NCBI GenBank assembly: GCA_002721705.1
Contig: PBLJ01000026.1
Coordinates: 89,102 to 144,307 of the forward strand
DNA length: 55,206 nt
DNA from: Opitutia bacterium
GTDB taxonomy: Bacteria > Verrucomicrobiota > Verrucomicrobiia > Opitutales > Seribacteraceae
Direction of reading: 5' to 3'
Every line of letters begins with the position of its first letter. Position 1 is the stretch's first letter. The position numbers and the translations under genes are program-made. Positions 26,766 through 38,707 of this stretch are shown here, in pieces. Under the pieces are notes generated by a model that was not told the DNA's origin, ran no database searches, and saw only the letters and a program-made list of their open reading frames with translations.

Positions 26766-28208
26766 GTGTGGCTAAGATTCAGGCAGGTGACCTTCACCGG
26801 GCTTTTTTTTGCCGGGTCTTTGTTCGTTGGCTGTGTTTCTCACGTAGATCGTACTGAGAACTTTAGATTTCTTTGGAAAATTGGCGACACGGAGCGAGCT
26901 GCTCAAGAAATCAGCGGTTTGGCAGACAATTCGCCACGCCGCGATCGCATTCTCTATCGGTTGGAGGAAGGCTCGGTTAAGAGAGTGAATTTTGATTCAC
27001 CAGGAAGCGCCAATGCCTTTGAAAAAGCCGAAGCGGGAATTAATCGTTATTTTGGAGGCCACCTCAAAACCTCGCTGAACCTTCCTTCCGAAGTTATCGG
27101 CCTTTTGGGTACTCCCGAAACACAACCTTACGTTAGCAGGGTCTATGATCGGGTCATGATCAACCTTTACCAAGCCCTGAATTATTTTCAAATGGATGAC
27201 GATGGGCGAGCGAGGGCTCAGATTTTTCGCATACGCGGTCGTGTGCAGGATGCGAAAGATATATGGAAACGTAGACTTGCAGAATTAGAATCGGCGGAAT
27301 CTTCTCAAAAGACAGTCAAATGGGAATCGATTCGGCGGGATCCGGCTTTCCAGCACGAATTGAGCAAGCTTACGCAAGAATTCCGTAGCGGGTATTATCG
27401 AGCGTTACCCGATTACGTCAATCCATGGGCAATCCATTTGGAAGCTCTCTATTTCTTGGCTACGGCGAAAGATCGATCCGATTTTGAAAAGGCCGAATTC
27501 TCTTTCCGTGAGCTACAGCGTATATTTCCTGACGATCCATGGATTTCAGAGGATTTTCGAAGAGCCCAAAGAGGAATGTCCGCCGGAAACGTCGACGCTT
27601 TCTTCACTTACGTCTATTTTGAAACGGGTCGAGCGGCCAGCAGAAGTGAGTTACGCATTGATCTTCCAGTGCTCTATTTTGATGAAACTGCCCGCGTACC
27701 CTACGTGGGAGTCGCTTTGCCGCGCTTGTCTTATCACCAATTTTTTGCGCCAAACGTCACGATCACTGGACAAGGTTTCGGAAAATCCCCCGAACCCCGT
27801 CTGTTGTCCGACATGGACGCGATCATCACCAAGGAGTTCAAGAAAGACCAACCCGTGATCGTGACCAAGGCCATCCTCAACGCGTTGGTCAAGGCTGGCT
27901 TCCAATACGCGGTTAACAAAAGCCTCGCCGACAAGGATGATACCACAAGGCTCTTCGGCCAACTCGGCACGGGTATAATCGCTCATGCGCTGACTAAGGC
28001 GGACTTGCGATCATGGACTACTTTGCCGAAACAAGTCCTCTATTGCCGAATGCCCACTCCGCCCAATAAAAAATTGACCTTGCGAACAAAGAAGGGGAAC
28101 TTGATTAAAGAAATTAATTTAGCGTCGGGAGGAAAGATCAACGTAGTATGTGTTCGTAGCGTATCACCAGCCACCCCTTTGGTGGTCACTTCCAATTTCG
28201 CATTCTAA
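26766..28208 (+). CDS. COG3014-like lipoprotein of the LpoB cluster
   Basis: The 480-residue protein starts at a GTG and has a lipoprotein signal (SLFVGC, C23). The body is largely helical with TPR-like features (AINRYFG-type and YQALNYFQMDDDGRARAQIFR segments; NPWAIHLEALYFLATAKDRSDFEKAE in two parts). The C-terminal half is beta-rich. Its place directly before YcfL- and LpoB-like genes matches the conserved COG3014-YcfL-LpoB arrangement of many Gram-negative bacteria, where the large lipoprotein has no assigned function. It ends 15 bases before the next gene. The family call is based on both sequence character and context. Confidence 0.75.
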   Translation: MWLRFRQVTFTGLFFAGSLFVGCVSHVDRTENFRFLWKIGDTERAAQEISGLADNSPRRDRILYRLEEGSVKRVNFDSPGSANAFEKAEAGINRYFGGHLKTSLNLPSEVIGLLGTPETQPYVSRVYDRVMINLYQALNYFQMDDDGRARAQIFRIRGRVQDAKDIWKRRLAELESAESSQKTVKWESIRRDPAFQHELSKLTQEFRSGYYRALPDYVNPWAIHLEALYFLATAKDRSDFEKAEFSFRELQRIFPDDPWISEDFRRAQRGMSAGNVDAFFTYVYFETGRAASRSELRIDLPVLYFDETARVPYVGVALPRLSYHQFFAPNVTITGQGFGKSPEPRLLSDMDAIITKEFKKDQPVIVTKAILNALVKAGFQYAVNKSLADKDDTTRLFGQLGTGIIAHALTKADLRSWTTLPKQVLYCRMPTPPNKKLTLRTKKGNLIKEINLASGGKINVVCVRSVSPATPLVVTSNFAF

Positions 28209-28223
28209 TATAACGTCATTATC

Positions 28224-28658
28224 ATGAAATACAGAGCTTTCATACCCTTGGTGTCCTTCATTCTCTTGGCTGGGCTTTACACTGGATGTGGTAGTAACCC
28301 CGTTATTTACGCCGAGAAAGAAAATCCTGCCGATTTGAGTGGTGAACCCAACTTGACTAGAGTGTTCATAAGCGGAGAATTCGCCAAGGACATCCAAGTG
28401 GATGGCGTGAATCAGACACATGTCAGTGGAGATCTGCTCAAGGTTCAATTCAACGTGCGTAACGTCGACAAGAAGCCTCGTCGCATTTTGTACAAGATAG
28501 AGTGGTTTGATGCGAATGGTATCATGATCAATGATTCCTCGCAGCTTCAACAATCTCAGCTGATGCGGGGAAATGAACCCGTCGCGCTCCAAGCCGTTGC
28601 CACTACTCCGAAAGCCCAGAACTTTCGCATTAAAATCCAAGCCGCTAAGGCGAATTGA
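28224..28658 (+). CDS. YcfL-family (DUF1425) lipoprotein
   Basis: A 144-residue lipoprotein with lipobox LYTGC (C22). The mature part is an immunoglobulin-like beta domain with the signature VQFNVRNVDKKPRRILYKIEWFDANGI and a final KIQAAKAN strand. This matches YcfL (DUF1425), which is regularly encoded next to the penicillin-binding-protein activator LpoB. It lies 15 bases after the COG3014-like gene and 26 bases before lpoB. YcfL has no known activity; the fixed neighbourhood suggests a role in peptidoglycan or envelope maintenance. Confidence 0.85.
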   Translation: MKYRAFIPLVSFILLAGLYTGCGSNPVIYAEKENPADLSGEPNLTRVFISGEFAKDIQVDGVNQTHVSGDLLKVQFNVRNVDKKPRRILYKIEWFDANGIMINDSSQLQQSQLMRGNEPVALQAVATTPKAQNFRIKIQAAKAN

Positions 28659-28684
28659 AATTTCTTGAAGGAGGAAAAACGACC

Positions 28685-29302
28685 ATGAAAACAAAGATAT
28701 TGCTCATTTCTCAAACTCTAGCCGTCCTGTTGTTTTTAAGCGCTTGCGGCGGCACTGTCGGGGGTACCCGAAATGCACGCTACGTCGAACCTGGAAGCGA
28801 GGAAGGTTTGGTCAACCTCGATAAGATCAATTCACAAGACTTTCAACGCGCCGTTACCAAGTTGTTGCAGGATCTTTACACGCGTGGAGCCTTGGAAAAA
28901 GCCCCTACCAAACCGGCGGTTATGTTCGTGGGCAACGTCCGCAATAATACGGAAACCTATTTCGACACGGATTTGCTTCTGCAAAGTCTCAAGCGTGATC
29001 TCCTGGCCAGCAATAAGGTGGTTATTTCCACGACCGAAGGACCCGGCGGGGTTGGACAAGATACTTTTGCCCAAGATTTACGCCAAAAGGGGGCTATTTT
29101 GGAGGATCCCGAAGTCAGGCGTCCCAAGCCTTATTATTCTCTTTCCGGCAAAATCATCGAGGAGACTTCGCGAGTGGACAAGGTAACGCAAAAGGATTTT
29201 TACTTTCAACTTACCTTGACTGAAGTGAATACCGGCACGGGAGTTTGGTTTGGTCAGGAGCTCATTGCCAAGCAAGGCAGGCAAGGCTCGATCGGATTCT
29301 GA
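28685..29302 (+). CDS. lpoB: LpoB-family penicillin-binding protein activator
   Basis: A 205-residue outer-membrane lipoprotein (lipobox FLSAC, C21) with the LpoB fold: VNLDKINSQDFQRAVTKLLQ, VMFVGNVRNNTETYFDTDLL, YYSLSGKIIEE and the final strand TGTGVWFGQELIAKQG. In E. coli LpoB reaches through the peptidoglycan to stimulate PBP1b. The ATG at 28685 is chosen because a GGAGG lies about 10 bases upstream and the upstream in-frame start at 28655 would spoil the signal peptide. It closes the CsgG-like/COG3014/YcfL set and converges on the Rsm22-type gene with two bases between stops. Confidence 0.88.
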   Translation: MKTKILLISQTLAVLLFLSACGGTVGGTRNARYVEPGSEEGLVNLDKINSQDFQRAVTKLLQDLYTRGALEKAPTKPAVMFVGNVRNNTETYFDTDLLLQSLKRDLLASNKVVISTTEGPGGVGQDTFAQDLRQKGAILEDPEVRRPKPYYSLSGKIIEETSRVDKVTQKDFYFQLTLTEVNTGTGVWFGQELIAKQGRQGSIGF

Positions 29303-29304
29303 GC

Positions 29305-30507
29305 TTAGCGAAGAGGGCGCCACAAAACGTCGAAAGCCTCGGCGTTCGCAATGCGAACAAGTCGCTCCTTTTCTAGGCTTTCCCATTTGACCAAGCGCAG
29401 GACGTCTCCTCTTTCAAGACGTTCAAGTCTCTTGTATTTCACCACCGTCATGCCGCGTCTTTGAATTTCAAAGGTACGTTCCTCGGCATCACCGGAGATA
29501 CCTACGAAACTGTAGGCGCCTTTGCTTTTCTTCAGGGGAGAAACCAATCGCACAACGCTTGGGTCTTTGGGAAAAGAAACGGGATTCTTACGCGAAAGAA
29601 GAACAAAGCTGAACTTGGTTTCGCGTATCGCAAGACCAAGTGGCTGGGTCAACTTTTCCACAATTGTTGGTGGTATTATTCGTCGCACCTCGTGGCTATA
29701 GTAGCGTGACTTGGAAGAGACCATCGGGCACGGCGAGCCGTTGAAGTATGGAGCATGAAGTTTGAACGGCGATTCTGTCGTGAGCAAGGTGGTCGCCGAA
29801 TGCAGTTTTTCGCAAAGCGCTTTCAATGCAGGTTCGATGACAGCGACAAATCCACCCGGCTTTAGAAATGCCCCTAATTCGGATAGAAACTTTGCAAGTC
29901 GCAATGCCTGTTTCCCGCAATGTATTTCGTTGAGTGATGAACTAAGCAGAATGAAATCAAACGACTGACGGGTTCTTTTTGGAAGGCCTGCCTTCAAGTC
30001 CATGCGTTCGGTTGACAAGGTGGTTTGCGGCCACAGATGGCCATTTTCGGAATGAAGATGCTTCAGCTTGGCCAAGCTTTTCCCAGAATAATCAACGGCG
30101 TGTAATTTTATTTGGTTTTCTATCTTTCGCTCACGCAAAAGCCACAAAGACGCCAAACCCGCTGGCCCGGACCCACATCCCAAATCAAGAATTCTAACCG
30201 GCCCTTTTTGAGGAGAGATCCATCCTCTGAAATCAATAGCTTCCGCAAGGACGAAACAATTCTGCATCCATGTTCGCGGGAAAAAAAAGTTTCCGTACGC
30301 AAGGATGGAAAGATCTCTTTTGCCGTAGCTTATAGGTGTAAAATGACGCTCCTTGTTGAAACGATCGCTTTGAGTCACGATTTCTTCTCGAATGAGATTC
30401 AATATCTTCTCATCACTGGAGTGTGGCCATTTCGCTTTTGATTTCGCCCACCACCAGTTTTCAATTTCCTCGGGAAACAAAAGGGTTAGTGGCTTCGGAA
30501 CGGTCAT
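29305..30507 (-). CDS. Rsm22-type (METTL17-like) ribosomal methyltransferase-family protein
   Basis: The 400-residue protein contains a class I SAM-binding fold: VRILDLGCGSGPAG (motif I), HAVDYSG (motif II) and FDFILLSSSLNEI (motif IV). A Rsm22-like C-terminus follows. Rsm22/METTL17 proteins act on the small ribosomal subunit and normally carry a CPHxxxCP ... CH iron-sulphur motif. Here the matching stretch reads HAPYFNGSPCPM ... YYSHEV, so only one of these Cys residues remains. The C-terminal domain (about 320-400) is basic and beta-rich. It follows eno by about 80 bases on the same strand. The exact target is unknown. Confidence 0.75.
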   Translation of the reverse strand: MTVPKPLTLLFPEEIENWWWAKSKAKWPHSSDEKILNLIREEIVTQSDRFNKERHFTPISYGKRDLSILAYGNFFFPRTWMQNCFVLAEAIDFRGWISPQKGPVRILDLGCGSGPAGLASLWLLRERKIENQIKLHAVDYSGKSLAKLKHLHSENGHLWPQTTLSTERMDLKAGLPKRTRQSFDFILLSSSLNEIHCGKQALRLAKFLSELGAFLKPGGFVAVIEPALKALCEKLHSATTLLTTESPFKLHAPYFNGSPCPMVSSKSRYYSHEVRRIIPPTIVEKLTQPLGLAIRETKFSFVLLSRKNPVSFPKDPSVVRLVSPLKKSKGAYSFVGISGDAEERTFEIQRRGMTVVKYKRLERLERGDVLRLVKWESLEKERLVRIANAEAFDVLWRPLR

Positions 30508-30588
30508 AGACTCCCCAGATCACGAAGGCTTGAGGATACAAGGTCTTTTGTATGACTTGAAATATTGTTGGCTTCGTTGCAGCGTACT

Positions 30589-33549
<2,961 letters not shown>

Positions 33550-33657
33550 GCCGAATTCCACTGACTGAGCCTTTGCCGATGGCAAGCGTTGAATTAGTTG
33601 CTGTACGTCGCCAAGCTTTCAGCTAAATTTAATTCGGTATTCTTTTCACTTTCAGCC

Positions 33658-34503
33658 ATGCAAACCGTACGTTCAGTCGATGAGATGCAAGCGGCCGCCC
33701 TCGCTTTCCGTGGGGAAGGTAAGACCATAGGATTGGTTCCTACCATGGGCTTTCTGCACGAGGGCCACCTACGATTGATTGACATGGCGCGAGCAGATTG
33801 CGACGTCGTGATTGTAAGTATCTTCGTGAATCCCACGCAATTTGGGGTCGGCGAGGATTTCGACAAGTATCCCAGAGATCTCGACAAGGACTTGGACCTC
33901 TGTGAAAAGCGAAATGCGGATATAGTCTTTCTGCCATCCATCGACGACATGTTTCCTGCTGGTTATTCAACCTTCGTCGAGGAAACGCAGATTGCGAAAG
34001 GTTTATGCGGATTGTCACGCCCTCTTCACTTTCGAGGCGTTACGACCGTTTGCCTGAAGCTTTTCGCGCTGTGCCAACCCAACGTTGCCGTTTTCGGGCA
34101 GAAGGATGCGCAGCAGTCCAAAGTCATATGCCAGATGGTGTCGAATTTTCATTTGCCGATCGAGATCAAGATTGGTGAGACCGTTCGAGAAACCGATGGA
34201 TTGGCCTTGAGTTCCCGCAACGTTTATTTGGATGAAGAACAACGCAGCGATGCGCTTTCCCTGCACCAAGCTCTTCAAGCAGGAAAGAACTTGGTCGATG
34301 AAGGAACCCGCAATGCCGACCGTGTGCGAGCCGAGCTCGTGCACGTGTTATCCAAGGGGCGTCGTGTGCGTGTCATTTACGCTGACGTCGTGGATCGCGA
34401 AACCATGGAGCCGCTGCAGAGCGAAATTGTGCCTGGTAGCGCTTTGCTGGTGGTGGCGGCATGGGTCGATTCAGTACGGCTCATCGACAATCACTTGCTC
34501 TAA
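33658..34503 (+). CDS. panC: Pantothenate synthetase
   Basis: This enzyme joins pantoate and beta-alanine with ATP to make pantothenate, the precursor of coenzyme A. The 281-residue length is normal. The nucleotide-binding HEGH motif is at H34-H37 (VPTMGFLHEGHL). Further motifs are IFVNPTQFG, FGQKDAQQ and the SSRNVYL segment in place of KMSKS. The ATG at 33658 is chosen over an upstream in-frame start because it gives MQTVRSVDEM. It is followed 12 bases later by nadB and then by panE, forming a vitamin-precursor operon. Confidence 0.97.
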   Translation: MQTVRSVDEMQAAALAFRGEGKTIGLVPTMGFLHEGHLRLIDMARADCDVVIVSIFVNPTQFGVGEDFDKYPRDLDKDLDLCEKRNADIVFLPSIDDMFPAGYSTFVEETQIAKGLCGLSRPLHFRGVTTVCLKLFALCQPNVAVFGQKDAQQSKVICQMVSNFHLPIEIKIGETVRETDGLALSSRNVYLDEEQRSDALSLHQALQAGKNLVDEGTRNADRVRAELVHVLSKGRRVRVIYADVVDRETMEPLQSEIVPGSALLVVAAWVDSVRLIDNHLL

Positions 34504-34515
34504 AAGGTTTGTTCG

Positions 34516-36132
34516 ATGGAACAACGATACGATTTCATCGTGGTTGGAAGTGGTATCGCCGGGCTTAGTTTCGCCTTGAAGGTAGCCCATGCGGGGCATT
34601 CCGTTTGCATATTGACTAAAAAGGATCGGGCCGAGTCCAATACCAATTATGCCCAAGGAGGCATTGCGGCGGTTACTTCAAAGGGCGATGATATTGAGCG
34701 ACACGTCAGCGATACCATGCGAGCTGGAGACGGTCTTTGTGATGAAGAAGTCGTTCGAGCCATAGTAAGCGCAGCTCCGGAGCGTGTTGAGGAACTCGTT
34801 CAGCTTGGCGTTGATTTTACGCGTTTGGAGGATGGGCGTCGTTCTCTCGGAAAGGAAGGTGGTCATACGAAGCGAAGGGTATTGCACGTTAAGGACGTTA
34901 CCGGCAAAGCGATCGAGGAGGCTCTCCTGGATGGTATTGCCAAGCAAGGCGTGACCGTGCTGGAGCATTTCTTCGTAATCGACCTGATCACCTCCTCGAA
35001 ACTGCGACGCCGAGGCTTGGATGTTCCCGGTAAGGAGGATAGGCTTCTCGGGCTCTACGCCCTGAACGTTAAAAGCGGTGAGGTGGAAACCTTTCGCTCT
35101 CAAGCTTTGGTCTTGGCGACTGGGGGAGTCGGACGAGTTTACCAATATACCACCAATCCAAGCATTGCCACTGGTGATGGCGTAGCCATGGCTTATCGAG
35201 CAGGCGTACCTGTGATGAACATGGAGTTTGTTCAATTTCATCCTACTACGCTCTATACCAAGACCGACGAGCGCTTTCTGATCACCGAAGCCGTGCGAGG
35301 TGAAGGGGCGGTTCTTCGGGACGAGTCGGGGAATACTTTCATGGGCAGGTATCACGAACAAGCCGATCTTGCGCCGCGTGACGTTGTTGCCCGAGCCATT
35401 GATCAGGAAATGAAGCGATCGGGAGCTCCCCATGTTTGGCTGGATGCTTCTCCCGTCGGAGCCGAGCATTTTCCTGAACGCTTTCCTAACGTTCATCAAA
35501 CCTGTTTGCGTCATGGCATAGATCCCCGTAGCGATTTCATCCCGGTTGTTCCAGCTGCTCACTACCTTGGCGGCGGCGTGCAAACGAATATTGATTCATC
35601 CACCTCCTTGAGGGGGCTTTACGCCTGTGGAGAAGTCGCTTGCACGGGGCTTCACGGGGCGAACCGTCTTGCCAGCAACTCCCTTTTGGAGGCTATCGTA
35701 ATGGCGGACAAGGGAGTGGGGGCTGCATTGGATTATCTCAAGGAATCTCAAGAGGATGAAACGGAGTTGCCTGAATGGGCGGAGGGTGATTTGTCCGATT
35801 CCGACGAGCGCGTTGTCTTGTCTCACAACCTCGACGAACTAAAGCGGGCGTTGTGGGATTACGTGGGGATCGTACGAACCACCAAGCGCTTGGAGCGGGC
35901 ACAAGCTAGAATCCACAACCTTGCCCGCGAAATTAATGAATATTACTGGGATGCAAAAGTGGACGTTTCCCTGCTCGAGTTGCGGAACCTCGTTCAGGTT
36001 GCCGATCTTATCGTGGATTGCGCCCTTCAGCGAAAGGAAAGTCGAGGACTCCATTACACTTTGGATTTTCCAGAGCGTTTGGACGTTCCGGAGAACGTCA
36101 TGGCCACTCCTTTGACTTTTCCCGAGAAGTAG
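34516..36132 (+). CDS. nadB: L-aspartate oxidase
   Basis: This FAD enzyme oxidises L-aspartate to iminoaspartate, the first step of de novo NAD synthesis. The 538-residue protein shows the FAD dinucleotide loop (VVGSGIAGLS, residues 9-18), NYAQGGIAAV, ALVLATGGVGRVY, EFVQFHPTTLY, ITEAVRGEGAVLRD and the ACGEVACTGLHGANRLASNSL stretch typical of NadB. It also has the C-terminal helical domain. It sits between panC and panE with gaps of 12 and 13 bases. nadA and nadC are not in the window. Confidence 0.97.
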   Translation: MEQRYDFIVVGSGIAGLSFALKVAHAGHSVCILTKKDRAESNTNYAQGGIAAVTSKGDDIERHVSDTMRAGDGLCDEEVVRAIVSAAPERVEELVQLGVDFTRLEDGRRSLGKEGGHTKRRVLHVKDVTGKAIEEALLDGIAKQGVTVLEHFFVIDLITSSKLRRRGLDVPGKEDRLLGLYALNVKSGEVETFRSQALVLATGGVGRVYQYTTNPSIATGDGVAMAYRAGVPVMNMEFVQFHPTTLYTKTDERFLITEAVRGEGAVLRDESGNTFMGRYHEQADLAPRDVVARAIDQEMKRSGAPHVWLDASPVGAEHFPERFPNVHQTCLRHGIDPRSDFIPVVPAAHYLGGGVQTNIDSSTSLRGLYACGEVACTGLHGANRLASNSLLEAIVMADKGVGAALDYLKESQEDETELPEWAEGDLSDSDERVVLSHNLDELKRALWDYVGIVRTTKRLERAQARIHNLAREINEYYWDAKVDVSLLELRNLVQVADLIVDCALQRKESRGLHYTLDFPERLDVPENVMATPLTFPEK

Positions 36133-36145
36133 GTCTGAGGATACG

Positions 36146-37078
36146 ATGGGATTCAACTCGCTGGGAAAGGTGGGACTCGTTGGGGTAGGGGCCGTGGGTG
36201 GTTTCTATGGTGGGCTTCTCGCCCGTTCAGGCCAAGACGTTCATTTTCTCTTTCGTTCCGATTACGAGTTTGCAGTCAAAAATGGCTTGAAGGTGACGAC
36301 CTGTTTGGACGAGCCGGACCGCTTTCGTTTGAATCCGTTGCAAGCTTATCGATTCGCGGAGGAGATAGGCCATTGTGATTGGTTGATCGTGGCTGCCAAA
36401 GCTACGGCAAATCAGAATTTGCTCGAGGCTTTGCAACCATTGGTTGGGAGTTCAACTTCTTTGCTCACGCTCCAGAACGGCATGGGCAACGTCGAGTTCC
36501 TAAGGAATGCCTTCGGGTCGGATCGAAGGATTGTGGGGGGGCTTTGCTTCACCTGCTCCAACCGGGTGGCGCCTTGTGAAGTCGAAAACTATTTTCCTGG
36601 ATACGTTCAGTTCGGTGAATCGGAAGGACCCCTATCGCGAGAGGGCGAGCAAGTCATGAAGGCGTTCCAATACGCGGGCATTTCGTGCCAAGCGGCCGAT
36701 TCACTTGAGGATGCGCTTTGGCGCAAGCTGTGTTGGAACGTTCCATTCAACGGGTTGACCGTGACTGCAGGTGGAATCACTACGGATCTGATACTCCAGG
36801 ACAAGGAGTTAACGAGAAGAGCGCGATGCTTGATGAACGAAATCCAAGCTGCTGCCGCTGCTTACGAGGTGATGATCGAGGACGAGTTTCTTGAATGGCA
36901 ATTCGAACTGACTTTGCCCATGGGAGCCTACAAGCCTTCCAGTTTACTTGATTTTCTTGCTGGCCGTGAAGTCGAGATCGAATCGATTTTTGGTGAGCCT
37001 TTGCGTCGTGGCACTCGGGTCAATGTTCACATGCCAGAGTTGCAGAGGCTGTACGGACAGCTCAATGGATTGAAGTGA
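36146..37078 (+). CDS. panE: 2-dehydropantoate 2-reductase
   Basis: This NADPH enzyme reduces ketopantoate to pantoate, the partner used by PanC. The 310-residue protein starts with a Rossmann motif (G13-x-G-x-x-G18 in VGVGAVGGFYG) and continues with LLTLQNGMGN. The catalytic-Lys region LWRKLCWNVPFNGLT is present, as is the C-terminal dimer domain with KPSSLLDFLAGREVEIESI. It is the last gene of the panC-nadB-panE run, which supports the biosynthetic assignment over other members of the ApbA/PanE family. Confidence 0.93.
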   Translation: MGFNSLGKVGLVGVGAVGGFYGGLLARSGQDVHFLFRSDYEFAVKNGLKVTTCLDEPDRFRLNPLQAYRFAEEIGHCDWLIVAAKATANQNLLEALQPLVGSSTSLLTLQNGMGNVEFLRNAFGSDRRIVGGLCFTCSNRVAPCEVENYFPGYVQFGESEGPLSREGEQVMKAFQYAGISCQAADSLEDALWRKLCWNVPFNGLTVTAGGITTDLILQDKELTRRARCLMNEIQAAAAAYEVMIEDEFLEWQFELTLPMGAYKPSSLLDFLAGREVEIESIFGEPLRRGTRVNVHMPELQRLYGQLNGLK

Positions 37079-37089
37079 CGCGAGATGCC

Positions 37090-37479
37090 TCAAGCAAAAG
37101 GTGGCTTGGGCGGTAGGTTCTCCGGGGGCTCACCCGGATTCCAAGGAACTTCATTTCTTAGGTACTGTCCGTTTTCGAAACCGGAAAAGAAAAGTCCCGT
37201 CATGGGGTGTAATATGGGTTCGGTGGATTCGTCGAGAAGAAGATTGCTCTGGGCGGCATAGGTTACGTGAGCGGCTTCGTGTACGAGCACGTGATACCAT
37301 GGCTGATCCTTTTTCGGCTGGCTTTGATTTGAATGGTACCACTTTTCGCTGGCTTTGCACGACATGTCGCCATCAACGATTACACCCCGATAATTGTATT
37401 TGCGATGTTTCACGAGTTGGCCCGGCGTAAAGCGAGGAGCTTCCGCTTCAGGGGCATATGAATCGTCCAAATTGATCAT
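37090..37479 (-). CDS. hspQ: HspQ / YccV-like protein
   Basis: The 129-residue protein has the YccV/HspQ domain: FTPGQLVKHRKYNYRGVIVDGD, then DQPWYHVLVHEAAHVTYAAQSNL and ILHPMTGLFFSGFENGQYL. Family members bind hemimethylated DNA or act as Lon specificity factors in enterobacteria; a similar domain is found in eukaryotic F-box proteins. The C-terminal Pro-rich tail (PGEPPENLPPKPPFA) is unusual. It is convergent with panE (11 bases apart) and downstream of the porin terminator, so it has its own promoter. The exact role here is not known. Confidence 0.85.
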   Translation of the reverse strand: MINLDDSYAPEAEAPRFTPGQLVKHRKYNYRGVIVDGDMSCKASEKWYHSNQSQPKKDQPWYHVLVHEAAHVTYAAQSNLLLDESTEPILHPMTGLFFSGFENGQYLRNEVPWNPGEPPENLPPKPPFA

Positions 37480-37501
37480 GCTACAAAAGGCTCCGGGATA
37501 T

Positions 37502-37540
37502 AAAAAAAAGGGCCGCCCCGAAGGACGGCCCTTTTAAAAA
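37502..37540 (-). terminator. Rho-independent terminator of the porin gene
   Basis: The inverted repeat GGGCCGCC / GACGGCCC (37510-37531) with flanking A and T runs lies just after the porin stop codon. Read leftwards it gives a GC-rich hairpin followed by eight T residues, a strong terminator. The T-run on the other side is shorter, so it may work weakly in both directions. Confidence 0.93.
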
Positions 37541-37555
37541 CTCTTCTAAACTAAA

Positions 37556-38518
37556 TTAGAAGGTAAGAGTAAGCTCAAGAGCGAGGGTCTCTACGTCAGT
37601 AGCACCAGCTCTTTCACCGTCAGTGTACTCGAGAATGGCTCCGAGGTTTTCGGTGATCGCGTAATTAGGAGCAATCGTGAAACCTTCGTAGTCACCAGCT
37701 ACACCACCGTCTTCGTCCACTTCGGCATAACGAAGAGCTACACCCAACTTTTCGTTCACGTCATAGTCGACGAGAAGCATGTAGGCGTCGGCGTCATTTG
37801 CACCACCACTAACATTTTCAGCGTCGATGTACTCAGCGCCTATCAAAGCCTTACCGGCTGTGTAGGTGCCACTGATCACCGTGGTGTCTCCGTCGTCTGC
37901 GCCGTTGCCGGACTGAATACCACCACCGATGGTGAGGTTTTCAATGCCGGTGTAGGAAACCGAAATCTCGGTGTCCAAGCTGTCGTCGTCGATGCCTTGA
38001 TCAACACCGTCTTCGAAGGATACACGAACGCTGAAGTCGTCGGCGCTGTAGCTGACGGCGATGCCTTCACCTACGTTAACGTCGGCATTACCAACGTTAA
38101 GCGCGTTGGCATTGGCTCCGCCATAAGCACGGCTATAGGTGTAGAGTCCAGCTGGGTCTTCTCTTTCAAGACCAAGCGAGGAACCATACTTACCGAGAGC
38201 CACGCTGAAACCGTTGCCAAGATCATAAGTGGCAAAGGCTTGTTCAACGGAGAGGCCTGCACCGCTTCCGTCGCTGTCTACGTGTACCTCAGCTGATACG
38301 CTGCCGAAACCGAACAGGAAATCGATTTCGACTTCGTCGATGCCGATTTGTTCGGTTTCTCCGTCAGCACTTGTATCTCCTTCAACGGAGCTATAGGAAG
38401 CGTCCACGAAGCCAGCGAGGCTGAGGTTGTCCGATATCTTGCCAGCGTCTTGGGCGTAGGAAACACCTACAAGTCCAAACGCAGCGACAAGAGCGATGAG
38501 TTTATTGTATATTTTCAT
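37556..38518 (-). CDS. Acidic outer-membrane porin-like protein
   Basis: The 320-residue protein has a signal peptide (MKIYNKLIALVAAFGLVGVSYAQ) and alternating beta strands throughout (VSAEVHVDSD, FSVALGKYGSSLGLER, LGVALRYAEVDEDG). It ends with LALELTLTF, a proper barrel terminus. The loops are very rich in Asp and Gly, giving a strongly acidic product as often seen in marine or salt-tolerant bacteria. It has a clear own terminator and an isolated position, suggesting a highly expressed monocistronic porin. Some family members resemble Verrucomicrobia porins of the phosphate or general type; the substrate is unknown. Confidence 0.85.
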   Translation of the reverse strand: MKIYNKLIALVAAFGLVGVSYAQDAGKISDNLSLAGFVDASYSSVEGDTSADGETEQIGIDEVEIDFLFGFGSVSAEVHVDSDGSGAGLSVEQAFATYDLGNGFSVALGKYGSSLGLEREDPAGLYTYSRAYGGANANALNVGNADVNVGEGIAVSYSADDFSVRVSFEDGVDQGIDDDSLDTEISVSYTGIENLTIGGGIQSGNGADDGDTTVISGTYTAGKALIGAEYIDAENVSGGANDADAYMLLVDYDVNEKLGVALRYAEVDEDGGVAGDYEGFTIAPNYAITENLGAILEYTDGERAGATDVETLALELTLTF

Positions 38519-38707
38519 AGTATTGTCTAGTTTGTGTTGTTTTTTAGGTACCTTAAACAGGTTTCACAGCGCCAACCATGAAACCATCATCGTGAAAAAT
38601 GGAGAAAACAGACCTAAAGGTCAAGCTGAGAATCAACCTCTAAAAAGTTTTTTTTATGCGGGGTTTGCTTTTTGGTACCACGAGAAAACCCCGATGCTGA
38701 GGCATGC

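Noticed and set aside
38640-38700. Inverted repeat CGGGGTTT / AAACCCCG as a terminator
   Set aside because: The arms are separated by a long loop, and the only T-run is on the wrong side for the leftward BamE-like gene, so it is not called.
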